NCBI RefSeq assembly: GCF_002878395.1
Contig: NC_061121.1
Span: forward strand, 48,084,713 to 48,148,712
Reading direction: 5' to 3'
DNA length: 64,000 nt
From: Capsicum annuum
Lineage: Eukaryota; Streptophyta; Magnoliopsida; Solanales; Solanaceae
Shown: piece after piece, positions 1 through 10,807 of the stretch
Numbering within the stretch: the stretch's first letter is position 1
Layout of the letters: each line of letters begins with the position of its first letter
Notes under the pieces: generated by a model
Told to the model about the DNA's origin: nothing
What the model saw: the letters and a program-made list of their open reading frames with translations, nothing else
Database searches by the model: none
Program-made: the position numbers and the translations under genes

Positions 1-652
1 TTTCATAATTTCTCTGATTCCCTACTAGTTCATCTAGTGTCATGCCTATGAGATCCTTATTTGCCTCCCTAATAGCAGTCACTTTAACATTCCATTTTGA
101 TTTTGGTAGCATCCTCAACACCTTTTTACCTTGTTCTTCAACAGTGATGGCTTTTCCCAAAGAAGTCAACTCATTTGTTAAGGCAGTAAGCCTTGTCATT
201 ATTTCATGCAAGGTTTTATTCTCCTTCAGCTTAAAAGCTTCGTATTCAGTAAAGAAAAGACCAATCCTGAATTTTCTTACTTGAGAGGTACCCTCATGTG
301 CATTGACCAGTGCATCCCAGATTTGCTTAGCAGTGGTACAGGTTGGCACTCTGTTGTATTCATCCGGCCCTAGTCCATAGACTAAGATGTTCTTAGCCTT
401 AGCATTTTTATTTAATGCCACTAAGTCATTCGCGGTAAACTCACTTCTTACCTTCTTGACCTATTCACCATCTTCTAATTTCATTGAAATAGCAGGACCA
501 TTAGTGATACTATCCCATAACTCGTAGTATTCCCCTTGAATAAATGTTTCCATCCTAGCTTTCCACCAAATGAAGTGAGAACCATTAAAGAGTAGAGGTC
601 TAATAGAGGATTGACCTTCACTATGACAAGTAGGTGGTGCGGAATTCATCAT
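1..652 (-). pseudogene. Ty1/copia gag (UBN2-type), 5' part, interrupted by one stop
   Basis: This is the N-terminal Gag of a Ty1/copia retrotransposon, which would form the virus-like particle. It starts at the ATG ending at 652, 43 bp after the primer-binding site. Near the start it has the family hallmark of a 'pLLFNGSHFIWWKARM' segment followed by 'YELWDSI'. The frame stops at a TAG (461-463), but the same frame continues without another stop to the window edge. That continuation carries UBN2 features: 'TTAKQIWDALVNAHEGTSQV', then 'LHEIMTRLTAL' and 'KVLRMLPKSKWNVKVTAI'. A single point stop therefore separates an otherwise intact gag. The rest of gag-pol lies left of position 1. Assignment to copia is firm; the lineage is not resolved. 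Confidence 0.9.
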
Positions 653-694
653 ATTGACCTTTATCTTAGGTGCTAGCCATTTTTAAGACAACCT

Positions 695-707
695 CACTCT
701 AATACCA
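695..707 (-). other. primer-binding site of the copia element
   Basis: On the minus strand TGGTATTAGAGTG follows the LTR end after two bases. It resembles the plant initiator-Met tRNA 3'-end complement TGGTATCAGAGC with a C-to-T change. It sits exactly between the LTR and the gag ATG. Confidence 0.8.
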
Positions 708-709
708 CT

Positions 710-1747
710 TGTTAAGAATTACTGCTTATCTTATTTTCGCCTAACTGTTGCTTATCGATAGAACGGGTTGCCTGACGTGTTCCAAGGAAGAAGTAAAATA
801 AAAATTAAGAACACAATGATTTTTACGTGGAAAACACCCGGCTCAAAATGGTGTAAAAAACCACGATCTGTACCTCTACAGGATTTAACCTCTACTTCAC
901 AAAATAACTCTGAGCCTCAACAACGACTGATTACAAAACTCTTGTAACCAACAAATAGGAATTATAAACTCTAATCCCTATAACTCAATAACTAGAAATT
1001 ATAAACTCTAATTCCTTTGACTCAACAACTAGGAATTATAAACTCTAATTCCTAACTACACACACACCTCCCAAGGTATGCTTTCCCAAAGTCTCTGAGT
1101 TTTCCCCAACTCAAAGACTAGCTCCTAATTCAGTTTATAACACACTGAAACTAATATTACATCAATAGTTCAAACACAATGAACAACTCTAAAAATCAAC
1201 GCTAAAACTCTTAGATGGATTCTATACATAGGACCAGGTTCTTCAATATGTTTCTTTAGTGATTGAGTAGCACTTCGTGAAGTCAATCTGTCGATTTTGC
1301 TTTTCTGCTTTGTAAGTGCATAAGTTATTCTGCATAATACATCTTCTATTTAAGCACAACTCTCCAAAGAGTCATTCTTTATTTTAAACTCCTTCTTTAA
1401 TCAAAACTCTCATAGCATAGAATTCTACTTCATATGAAACTCTTTCTTCAATTCTAACTCTTGTCTCCTTAGTGTTGTAGTCAAACTCCAACTCTCCAAA
1501 GAGTCCTTCAAATTATACGTTTTGCATAGACTGAAACTCTTTCTTCACATAGAATTCCTTTTTCAACTCAATTTGCTTTCCCTTATCATCAAGTGTTTGA
1601 ATCAAATTCAACTTATTTTATTCTCCACATGATCAGTAAGTTTAAACTTCCAGTTGCACTGATTTAACTCATTCTGATTTTTAATTAACACGTATATCAA
1701 CTTGTTTAATTCATATTGTCATTCATCAAAACTTCAAGGTTCCAACA
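710..1747 (-). mobile_element. 5' LTR of the copia element
   Basis: Minus-strand reading begins TGTTGGAACC and ends TTCTTAACA, a 1,038-bp LTR with TG...CA ends abutting the primer-binding site. A TTAAATAG box near 1,345 is a possible TATA element. A 37-bp unit (core ATTATAAACTCTAAT) is repeated three times at about 950-1,060. The second LTR is outside the window, so the target duplication cannot be checked. Confidence 0.85.
950..1060. repeat. 37-bp tandem repeat x3 inside the copia LTR
   Basis: ATTATAAACTCTAAT starts at 961, 998 and 1035, an exact 37-bp period, within the transcribed half of the LTR. Confidence 0.85.
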
Positions 1748-2107
1748 ATTTGGTGTATAAACATTATAAGTTATTGTTTTGTTCATATCATTTGATCAAA
1801 ACTAGACCAAAATTGCTGGCCAAAGCAACAGTTAAAACTAGACCAAAAATCCATCAAAAATTGCACTAAAACAGTAACAAACACTGCAGTTAAACAACAG
1901 CGAAACCTGGACCAATATTATTTAGGCGTTTAAAAACAAAGTAACAAATTAACTAGGGATTGACTATATTAGACCCAAATTTGAAAGTTTGATATTTGAT
2001 ATATCTACTTTTAATTACTGATTACTTTTAGTTACTGAAATCGAACTTTTTAAATATAAACTTTCATGGACAATTTAGTTAAAAGTCATAAAAGAGTTTG
2101 AAAATGA
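1748..2107. other. AT-rich spacer, no gene seen
   Basis: This is non-coding flank between the copia LTR and the hAT element. No ORF or repeat was recognised. Confidence 0.6.
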
Positions 2108-2379
2108 GGTGTAGGTAAAGGTATTAAGTGGGGCGGGCTGGGTCAACCCGAAATCGACTCGTGAGAGTTATCCGGGTTGTGAGCTGGTCCAGATCTGGGC
2201 CTGGTTAAACGGGCCAGTTTGGTTCTAGTTCCAACAGTAAAAAATTTCAAAACAAACCTAACCAGGCCCACTTAACCCAACCTGGTCCAACTCACCTAAA
2301 CCCGATCAAAACCGGTTCAAAATCCGATCAAAACCAGTGAAAAACCAAAAAAAAAGGTTTTTTCTCCATTATACACTAT

Positions 2380-3774
2380 ATATACCCACCTATATACATT
2401 TTAAATACGTTAAATAATAGATATACACTATATATATAGCATATATTACATTTCTATTTAAAAATATAGTATATATACACATGTATACGTTAAATATATA
2501 GTACTTTAGAAAATATATACACATATATACATACCATTCAATATATACATACTACTTTAAATAAAATATACTACAGTATATATACTACAATATATACACA
2601 TACTATATATATATATAGTTATATACTAGTTTGTAAAATATATAGACATGTATACATTAAATATATAATACTTTAGAAAATATATACACATATATACATA
2701 CCATTCGATATATATATACTACTTTAAATAAAATATACTACAATATATATACTACAATATATACACACACACACATACACACTATATATATAGTTATATA
2801 CTAATTTATAAAATATATACACATGTATACGTTAAATAGATACGTCTATAGAAGATATATACACATGTATACGTACCATTCAATATATACATACTACTTT
2901 AAATAAAATGTATATACTACAATATATACACACACTAATACACTATATATATATATATATAGTTATATACTAATTTATAAAACATATACACGNNNNNNNN
3001 NNNNNNNNNNNNNNNNNNNNNNNNNNNNNNNNNNNNNNNNNNNNNNNNNNNNNNNNNNNNNNNNNNNNNNNNNNNNNNNNNNNNNNNNNNNNTTATAAAT
3101 TAGTATATAACTATATATATAGTTATATACTAATTTATAAAATATATACACATGTATACGTTAAATAGATACGTCTATAGAAGATATATACACATGTATA
3201 CGTACCATTCAATATATACATACTACTTTAAATAAAATATATATACTACAATATATATACACACTAATACACTATATATATATAGTTATATACTAATTTA
3301 TAAAACATATACACAAGTATACGTTAAATATATAATACTTTAGAAAATATATACACATATATACATACCATTCAATAAATACATACAACTTTAAATAAAA
3401 TATACGACAATATATATACTACAATATGTACACACACACACTATATATATATATATAGTTATATACTAATTTGTAAAACATATACACATGTATACGTTAA
3501 ATATATAGTACTTTAGACAATATATACACCTATATACATACCATTCAATATATACATACTACTTTAAATAAAATATACTACAATATATATACTACAATAT
3601 ATACACACACACACACACTATATATACATAATTATATGCTAATTTATAAAATATATACACATGTATACTTTAAATATATACATCTATAGAAAATATATCT
3701 ACATGTATACGTACCATTCAATATATACATACTACTTTAAATAAAATATACTACAATATATACCCACACTAATA

Positions 3775-3813
<39 letters not shown>

Positions 3814-3960
3814 TAGTTATAGTTATATACTAATTTATAAAACATATACACATATACATATTAAATATATAGTACTTTAGAAAATATATACACACATATA
3901 TAAATACCATTCAATATATACATACTACTTTAAAATATATGTACTTCTTTAAATAAAACA
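2380..3960. repeat. AT-rich tandem array, ~163-191-bp unit, about 9 copies
   Basis: The unit reads roughly ATGTATACGTTAAATATATA, ACTTTAGAAAATATATACAC, ACCATTCAATATATACATAC and TACTTTAAATAAAATATACT, ending in (TA)n and AGTTATATACTAATTTATAAAA. The marker ATGTATACGTT starts near 2481, 2648, 2823, about 2991 (at the gap), 3152, 3315, 3488, 3661 and 3852. Spacing varies mainly through the internal (CA)n and (TA)n tracts. Confidence 0.9.
2993..3092. other. assembly gap (100 N)
   Basis: Exactly 100 Ns fall inside the AT-rich array, so the true copy number of the array is unknown. Confidence 0.99.
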
Positions 3961-4179
3961 TATGTTACTTAATATAATTAGTTAATAATACTTTATAGTA
4001 AATTAGTAATATATTAAAACTAAGTATTTAATTTAAACTAAAAATTCAATTTAAATCATTAAATGGAAAAAAATTACAAAGTAAGGACTAAGAAGTGAAT
4101 GAATGTTGAATTTTATTGATTACAAAATGATCCAAAATTATAATTCAGATGGATGAAAAATCTAAAAATTTTGCATTAT

Positions 4180-6578
4180 TTTTTCCAACTTATTCATTTT
4201 AATATTAATGGAAACTTGCATAGGATAGTCAAAGTCAACGGGGGCAAAACCATGAATTGGACTTGATTCTGCCGAGTTCTCCCATGAAGTCATAATTTCT
4301 TTAAGTCTTTGCTTGTCGTTCGGCTTCGCTTCCATTTCTTGATTTCTTCGTTCGGCTCTAATCCAATCTCTAAGGCAAAATATTACATTCATTGCATTGC
4401 TTCACAATGAATATCAGTTGTCTCCAAGCTGCTGTCATCCCTGACTAAAAGTACTTTCTGATTCAACGGTTGATATTGGAACATTCAGGATATCTCTAGT
4501 TAATCTTAAAAGCACAGGATATTGTGCTTCATTATTCCTCCACCAATCTAGCGTGTTGATCCATCATCTGCAATCCTCTAGCAACGATCGGAGATAATAC
4601 TTCAGCTCTTCCCGATAAGTTATTGTGTAAGCTCCCTCCTCAACACTGTTCCAACAAGGTAAATCATAAAAGTGATCAGAAAAACCACTATACGCTCGCC
4701 TTTTAGATGATGATGGCTCCTCGGGAGGATGTGGAACGACAGTTGGAGTGATATTTGTCGGCACAACTAAATCAACTGAATCAACATAGTGGCTATATAA
4801 TTTATCTATGTAAGTGTTCGCATCGACCATAGCCGTCCACAAATTAGGTTTTTCTTGTTCTTCATTGTTAGTATTTATTTCTAAGTTAGCATAAATAAGA
4901 GTACTAAAGTGGCATATAGTATTATATTTTATGCACGGATTTAACATAGCCCAATTAAATAGGGGGAATTGGAAAAAATATTTTTAAATTTAGCAAACAT
5001 GGCACTAACAACTTCTTTATAACCTTATTTATTTTTATATTCTTTGAGCAAACCAGAATATCGGCTATATATGTCAAAATATTACAAACAACAGGATAAT
5101 AAGCACTGAAAAATTCAATTGTAGCTACATAAATTTTTTTCAAGAACTTAACAAGATCTTTAGTTACAGCCTAGTCAGAATTATGTAGCATACAGTGGCA
5201 AGAATCAGTAAACGAACCACAATGTTGGTTAAAAGATAGTGCAATAGGAACTCTATATTTATAACAAGTTTTCAAAAAATCATACGTAGCATTCCATATA
5301 GTTTTACATTCTTTTGACATCAATATCGGTGCAAGTCCATTTTGTTCACATTTAAGTTTAACGTATTTAATTCTACTTCTACAATTATTTCCTTGAATAA
5401 AACCAACGGCAAGCCAATTTTTTCAATATAAAGCTCTAAAAACTCGAGGCCATCTTTTACAATTAAATTATACATATGACAAGCACATTTGACATGAAAA
5501 ATTTCAGGTAACGATGGAGATAACTTAGATTTTAACTTTCTAATAGCAGTCTTATTTTTAGAAGCATTATCAAAAGCAATACATAAGATTTTATTTTCAA
5601 TACCGTAATATTTTGCAACTTTAGCAATCGAATCAACAATAAAATCTTTGGTATGTTTATGATCTTCATCATATAAAAAAGCAAGAATACGTTTTTGCAT
5701 AACACAATTACTATCTATCCAATGACAAGTAATGGTTAAATAATTATTTTAATTTACAGCACGACCAAGATCAGAAGTTAGGGATATTCTACTCTAAATA
5801 TTTTTTAGCAATGTTAATAAATAAAAATAATATTGTGAATGAAGTCTAAAAATATCAGCCCTACAAGTACTTCTAGGAATATCATTAAACATAGGATTAT
5901 AAATTTCTTGAATATAATGAATAAAGGCATCAGAAGAAGGAAAACTAAAATGCAAACAACCCACAGTTACCATTTTAGCTATTTCTTACTAGTCTCTCAA
6001 TTTATTATACCTCTTCATTAACTGACCGGTTGTTGGGTCCATTCTAGTTTGCGTTGGCCAACCAACATCCGCACCACCTCATCCAATATTTAACTCTCTT
6101 TCGTGATTATCACTTATATGTTTCATTAACGTACCCGTACCCTCTTGTTTGCCTCTATTTTATGCTTATATATTTGTTGACAAATATTGCATTGCACCTC
6201 AATATCTGATATATGTTTAAAAAATTACCATGCAATACTAGTTGATTTACTAGCTCTTGGGAAGTAGGGAGGACGGGGAAGGAGATTAACCGATTCGGAT
6301 CTAACTTTAGCATTTCCTACTGCTGGTTTCTCACCAATATTTTCATCATCTTCATCTAAATTAACCGCATCTACTTCATTTTCTTCTTCTATACCGTAAT
6401 TTTTCTGAGCTTTTACATAATCTATATCGTGGGCACCTACACCTAAAGGTAGACCTACTTCTTCCTCAAAAGGTTGACTAAGCGGTGCCAAAGGTATATC
6501 TACTACTTGAAGTACTTCTAGTGCTAGTAATTCACTTTTTACTACCACTACCACTTCCGGCATAAATTTTTTTAACAC
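4180..6578 (-). pseudogene. hAT transposase with BED finger and hATC dimerisation domain, broken
   Basis: Read leftwards from 6578, the N-terminus is acidic (VNLDEDDEN). A BED zinc finger follows, with C-x2-C at about 6178-6198 (VQCNICQQ) and an H-x4-H at about 6102-6128 (KHISDNH). The finger is split by a stop after 'SIAW' and by a frameshift. The catalytic-core block at 5320-5700 carries 'CIAFDNASKNKTAI' and 'FHVKCACHMYNLIVKDGL', the usual plant hAT signature around the second acidic residue. The hATC domain at about 4475-4620 reads 'EELKYYL', 'DWWRNNEAQYPVLLRL' and 'DILNVPISTVES'. At least six stops or shifts are visible, so it cannot make active transposase. This is the only gene of the element. 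Confidence 0.92.
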
Positions 6579-7273
6579 CGTTAATGACGAGGTTTCTTAA
6601 TTTATCGATAATATAAATTAAACTAAAAAAATTCAAAATACACAAATATAACAAAATTAAATATTCAACAATTAATACACTAAATAAAAATTAAATGTAA
6701 GAGATGGAATGACAATATCAAATTTTGGAAGTATCCGAAGGTTGCGACTTTAGGAACTTCCACTCGTACTTTGTAATTGCAAAATTAAAATATTAAAGTG
6801 AACACTTTAGAAAATTAAATATATAGAATATTTGAGAATTGAGAATTGAGATTTGAGAGAATGAAAAATTGTGTAGAAAATGATTTGAAAGTATTGCGTA
6901 TTTATAGGATTTTTTTTAGGGTTAAAAAATAATTTTAAATTAATTTTTTTTAATTATAAGGGCCAAAGTAGCCGTTTGGACCCACAAACAGCTATATAGC
7001 TGTTGGGCCAATGGCTACTTTGGTCCCAACGATCCAAATCCATTTTTTTTAAAAAAAAATAGTTCTGGGCCAGTTAACTGGCGGGCCCAGACTGGGTTAG
7101 ATTTGGGCTGGATTAATTGGGCCCAATTCGAAAATAACCCAACCCAAGACCTGGTACCCTATAGCCCATGGGTTGATTGGGCTAAATTAAATTGGGCCGA
7201 GCTGGTGTGGTGGGTTGGGCTGGGCCGGTTTGGGTCAGGTGAAACTGGCCCGATTGACAGGTTTAGGTATTGG

Positions 7274-7750
7274 TGACTCAAGTTTTAATAATTGAGAAAG
7301 TTGGGAAAGTTTGAAAATAGCCCATAAGTTGTTTTAATTTACACTTTGGTCCAAATGTAAAATTAACATATAATAGGAAACGAAGGGAAAAAGACATGTT
7401 TCTCACATTTCGCATCCGTTGTTTTCTCTCTCTTCATGATTTTTCTTATTCACTCTTGTTGTTGCTTTATTCATCATCTTCTGCTTCATTATCACCATTT
7501 TCTACTTCATTATCATCTTCATCTTCTTCTTGTAGACTATTGTTGTTGCTTTTACTGCTAATGCTGCTACACAACCAATTTTTTAGGTCAAATTTTATTT
7601 TGCACATCACTTTTCACTTTAGAATTACTTCATAGGTGACTTTGGTAAGTAAAATTATGATTTTTAGTTGAATTTTTCATCTGGGTAAACTGCTACTACT
7701 GTTTTGTCAATAATGGATAAAACCCATTCATGAATCCAACATAAGAGCCA
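7274..7750. other. low-complexity flank, no gene supported
   Basis: The stretch holds pyrimidine-rich and TTGTTG-rich sequence right of the hAT element. A 79-codon open frame at 7396-7635 is almost all Ser/Leu and looks like a simple-sequence artefact. Confidence 0.5.
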
Positions 7751-8130
7751 TCTATTTAAACAGATCACTCATCTGTTGCGACATATGGGTCATTTGTTAC
7801 AATGGAAGGCTCATATGTTAGATTCATGTTTATTGTTCTACAGTGCCCGTAATATGAATTGAACAGATAGGTCATCTGTTGCAACAGACTAGTTAATTTT
7901 TTTGCATCAGACAAGTTATCTGTTGCAACAGACTAGATATCTTTAGCATCAGATGATTTATCTGTTACAACAAACTAGTTATCTATTCCAACAGATGAGT
8001 TATCTATTGCAACAGAGGAGTAATCTGTTGTAACAGATGAGTAATCTATTTGGAACAACACAAAACAACTCCTGCTACAAACCTAATAGATAACCAATAT
8101 ATTTCAACAGATGGTCCATCTGTTGAAAGA
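7750..8130. repeat. palindromic-word minisatellite, cluster 1
   Basis: This is a run of degenerate copies of the self-complementary 16-mer ATCTGTTGCAACAGAT, spaced about 18-35 bp and linked by words such as GGGTCATCTGTTGC and ACTAGTTATC. Near-exact copies occur near 7880, 7918 and 8025. It is the first of a series across 7.7-22.7 kb. Confidence 0.85.
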
Positions 8131-8308
8131 ACTCAGAGCTCTTGCTATTGCTATTGGATTTAAAATTATTCCTTACATCTAATCGTCCACATGTTTGTTG
8201 AGAAGAAGAAATAGATAGAAATATAAATTTTTCATTAAACAAGAATAAAATACATTAGGTCGTAGATCAGAAATAAATAATACATATGCTAAAAGAAAAA
8301 ACATAACC

Positions 8309-8310
8309 TA

Positions 8311-8353
<43 letters not shown>
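8309..8353. repeat. (ATT)n microsatellite
   Basis: About 14 uninterrupted ATT units lie immediately downstream (minus sense) of the small gene ending near 8,369. Confidence 0.95.
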
Positions 8354-8356
<3 letters not shown>

Positions 8357-8368
8357 GCCGGCCAATCG

Positions 8369-8689
8369 TCAACCGACAATAGCAAGCGTCCTTGCTCTCA
8401 CGACGCCCAACTCCCACTGCAGGTCATTAACTTGCCTTTGAAGTTCCAGCACGATGTCGCGCAGAATAGCAATATCCCAAACAGGATCAGTAATATCTAG
8501 AACACGCATGAATTGACAAAAAATATAAAAACACAAGTAAAGAAAACAGTTCGAATGTAATACAACGTATACTACCAATTTGGTAGATTTACACAAAAAG
8601 AATGAGAAAAACTTACATGAGTCAAGGAAAGGGTATATGGTCTTTGAAGAGAAAGTGGTTGAAGATGTAATATGAAAGACAAGATGCAA
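8369..8689 (-). CDS. small helical hypothetical protein, copy 1
   Basis: I do not recognise this gene by function. The conserved part reads 'ITDPVWDIAILRDIVLELQ', 'RQVNDLQWELGVVRART' and then stops. It has regularly spaced Leu/Val/Ile suggesting a short coiled coil. A diverged second copy lies at about 10,240-10,395, which supports this as a real coding block. On the minus strand a GTAAGT donor-like site near 8,618 and a TTCTAG acceptor-like site near 8,508 suggest an intron, so only about 8,369-8,507 and a short upstream exon may be coding. The ATG-led frame through the putative intron is probably not the true product. Confidence 0.4.
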   Translation of the reverse strand: MHLVFHITSSTTFSSKTIYPFLDSCKFFSFFLCKSTKLVVYVVLHSNCFLYLCFYIFCQFMRVLDITDPVWDIAILRDIVLELQRQVNDLQWELGVVRARTLAIVG

Positions 8690-9216
8690 GAAATAGATAG
8701 AGTCTAGTAAAATGTACGAGTAAGGAGAGACCTATTTATAGAGGATTGAATTTGATGGACTTAGGCAAAAAGGTGCGACTGTTCACTTCCATTTTATTAA
8801 TTATATTCAAACTGATGAAATTTTGATTACTGAAAAAAGTTATGACTTAATTAAATCAAGCTGCTGACTTTTTGATTATTGTGACAAGTCAAGACTTTTT
8901 AGCTTATTATTATTAATTAGCTCTTAAATTTAAATAACCTTTTTCTCAATTGAATAATTGAAGACTTCTTACCTTTTCAATAACCATTTCTTTTAGTAAT
9001 AATAATCATTTTTATTGAGTTGTGGCAACAAATTGTATATCTGTTGCATCAGATAAGCCATCTGTGGCAACATATATACTAATATGTTGCAAAAAATGGA
9101 CCATTTGTGCAATATATAATCTATCTGATGTAATAGATTGGTTATCTATTGCGCCAGTTGTCTACAGCTGATGTAATAGATGGACCATCTGTTGGGGGAT
9201 CATTTTTTTTTTAATA
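8690..9216. other. AT-rich spacer with a small minisatellite cluster
   Basis: There is no coding signal. Copies of the CATCTGTTGCAACA word recur at about 9,030-9,195. Confidence 0.6.
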
Positions 9217-9555
9217 ATCATCATATACTTTCATTAATCCAAATTGGTGGCTTTTTTTATTATATAAATTAAAAAAATAGTTTTAACAATAAAAATGGTG
9301 AAAAGTCACTACTTGTCGCCTATTTAATATTAACATCAATTATTCAAATTAAATAATTATTTTTTACGGTTATAAATTATGTTTATCATCATATACCTTA
9401 ATTAATTCAAAGTGGTGACTTTTTTATCATATAATAAATAAATTAAAAAAATAGATTTAAAAATAAAAATAGTGAAAAGTCACAATTTGTCACCTATTTA
9501 ATATTAACATCAGTTATTAAAATTAAATAACCATTTTTTACGATTACAAATTGTG
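9217..9555. repeat. 168-bp tandem duplication
   Basis: ATCATCATATAC starts at 9217 and again at 9385. The unit (AAAAATAG, GTGAAAAGTCAC, TTGTC/TCGCC, CTATTTAATATTAACATCA, TTTTTTACGATTA) is repeated twice with scattered substitutions. Confidence 0.85.
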
Positions 9556-9659
9556 TTTATCATTTATTTTCTTATTATTTACTTACGAACTATTTTTCAT
9601 ATTAAATAATCAAAAAGTCATGACTTTTCACCTTGTCAATAACAATAACCCTTTTTTAT

Positions 9660-9750
9660 TCATAACCATCTATTGCAACATACGATCCATTTGTCGCAAC
9701 AGATTAATCATTTATTGCAACATATGGCCCATCCGTTGCACAAATGCTCA
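9660..9750. repeat. palindromic-word minisatellite, small cluster
   Basis: Degenerate words CAACATACGATCC, TCGCAACAGATT and CAACATATGGCCCATCCG lie just before the second copy of the small gene block. Confidence 0.7.
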
Positions 9751-9964
9751 ATCACTACGTCCAAACGTCGACATGTTGAGAATAAGGAATAGACAGAATG
9801 AAAATTAAATATTAAATATGAATTAAAAATTTAAAGTCGACCAAACATAGATTTTTGAATCCATTATATACAATAAAATACAAAACATATATTAGGTTCC
9901 TCTCTTAGGTAGATCCAATATAATAAAAGAAAATACATATACTGAAAGTAAAACATAACCTAAT

Positions 9965-10191
9965 TATTGTTATTACTATTATTATTATTATTATCGTTGT
10001 TGTTGTTATTGTTGTTATTATTATTATTATTATTATTATTGTNNNNNNNNNNNNNNNNNNNNNNNNNNNNNNNNNNNNNNNNNNNNNNNNNNNNNNNNNN
10101 NNNNNNNNNNNNNNNNNNNNNNNNNNNNNNNNNNNNNNNNNNGTTGTTGTTGTTGTTGTTGTTATTATTATTATTATTATTATTATTGTTA

Positions 10192-10250
<59 letters not shown>

Positions 10251-10252
10251 GT
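9965..10252. repeat. (TTA/TTG)n microsatellite containing an assembly gap
   Basis: ATT and GTT triplets occur on both sides of 100 Ns (10043-10142). Translations in these frames give poly-Leu, poly-Asn or poly-Ile and are artefacts. The context matches the (ATT)n at 8,309, so the tract is part of a duplicated block. Confidence 0.95.
10043..10142. other. assembly gap (100 N)
   Basis: Exactly 100 Ns lie within the trinucleotide repeat, so repeat length here is not known. Confidence 0.99.
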
Positions 10253-10395
10253 CAACTAGCCAATCGTCACCTGACAGCAATAGGGCCCTTCTCAGCCTTG
10301 CTCTCATGGCGCTCAACTCCAACTGGAGTTCATGAATCTAAATTTTAAGTTTCCACAAGGAGTCGCATAAAATCACCTTGTCTAAATTCGGATCA
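10240..10395 (-). pseudogene. small helical hypothetical protein, copy 2
   Basis: It starts at an ATG near 10,395 reading 'MADPNLDKVILCDSLWKLKI', then a stop, then 'IHELQLELSAMRARLRRALL' and 'LSGDDWLVD' before running into poly-Asn encoded by the AAT repeat. It aligns with copy 1 ('TDPVWDIAILRD...LELQ...LQWELGVVRAR'). Both copies sit beside the same simple repeat and the same flanking words (CATAACCTAATTATT on one side, CAATCGTCA-CTGACA on the other), so a block of roughly 0.4-0.6 kb was duplicated directly. The internal stop makes this copy a pseudogene. Function is unknown. Confidence 0.45.
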
Positions 10396-10549
10396 GCCAT
10401 ATCTATAAGTGGAGTTATGTATAATTACATTTCTTAATTAAATAAAATAGGTGAATTTTCGAATATGTAAATTAAAAAAATAGATCTAAATACAACATTT
10501 TATCTTTATTGTATTTTGAAAAGAAAAGAATATTTCTTTAAAATAAATC

Positions 10550-10745
10550 TAACAGATGGGTAATCTGTTACAAAATATATTCTATCTGTTTGATAGTTTA
10601 CAATATATTGGCAATCTGTTGCAACAAATGTATATATTTGTTTGGTTATTTCCAATAGATAAGTCATATGTTGCAACAGATAGATCATCTGTTGTAATAA
10701 ATATCTACAATTGTTTGATAATTTCAATAGATGTGTCATCTATTA
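10550..10745. repeat. palindromic-word minisatellite, cluster before the foldback
   Basis: Copies such as GGGTAATCTGTTACAA, CAATCTGTTGCAACAAATG and ATGTTGCAACAGATAG immediately precede the left arm of the inverted repeat. Confidence 0.8.
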
Positions 10746-10807
10746 TGCCAGGTTAGTAATTTGTTTATTCAAATTAAGCTCTATATGGGCTAGAAAGAAT
10801 AAGGTAT

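Larger units (their letters stand above)
2116..7265 (-). mobile_element. degenerate hAT DNA transposon
   Basis: The left end (TAAAGGTATTAAGTGGGG) and the complement of the right end (TAAACCTGTCAATCGGGC) match at 12 of 18 positions. Both ends continue into GC-rich subterminal GGGCC/GGGTTGGGC words typical of plant hAT elements. The flanking 8-mers GGTGTAGG (2108-2115) and GGTATTGG (7266-7273) agree at 6 of 8 positions, as expected for an aged 8-bp hAT target duplication. The enclosed minus-strand transposase remnant confirms the superfamily. The end coordinates are my inference from these matches. The element is about 5.15 kb and includes a long AT-rich array between the transposase and its 3' end. 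Confidence 0.75.

Noticed and set aside
7396..7635. Ser/Leu-rich 79-codon frame
   Set aside because: Low-complexity TTC/TTG/TCA repeats with no homologous copy or domain.
9905..10335. Open frames of poly-Leu, poly-Asn and poly-Ile across the trinucleotide repeat
   Set aside because: They are translations of a simple repeat and an N gap, not genes. Only the short non-repetitive part at 10,240-10,395 is kept, as part of a duplicated block.
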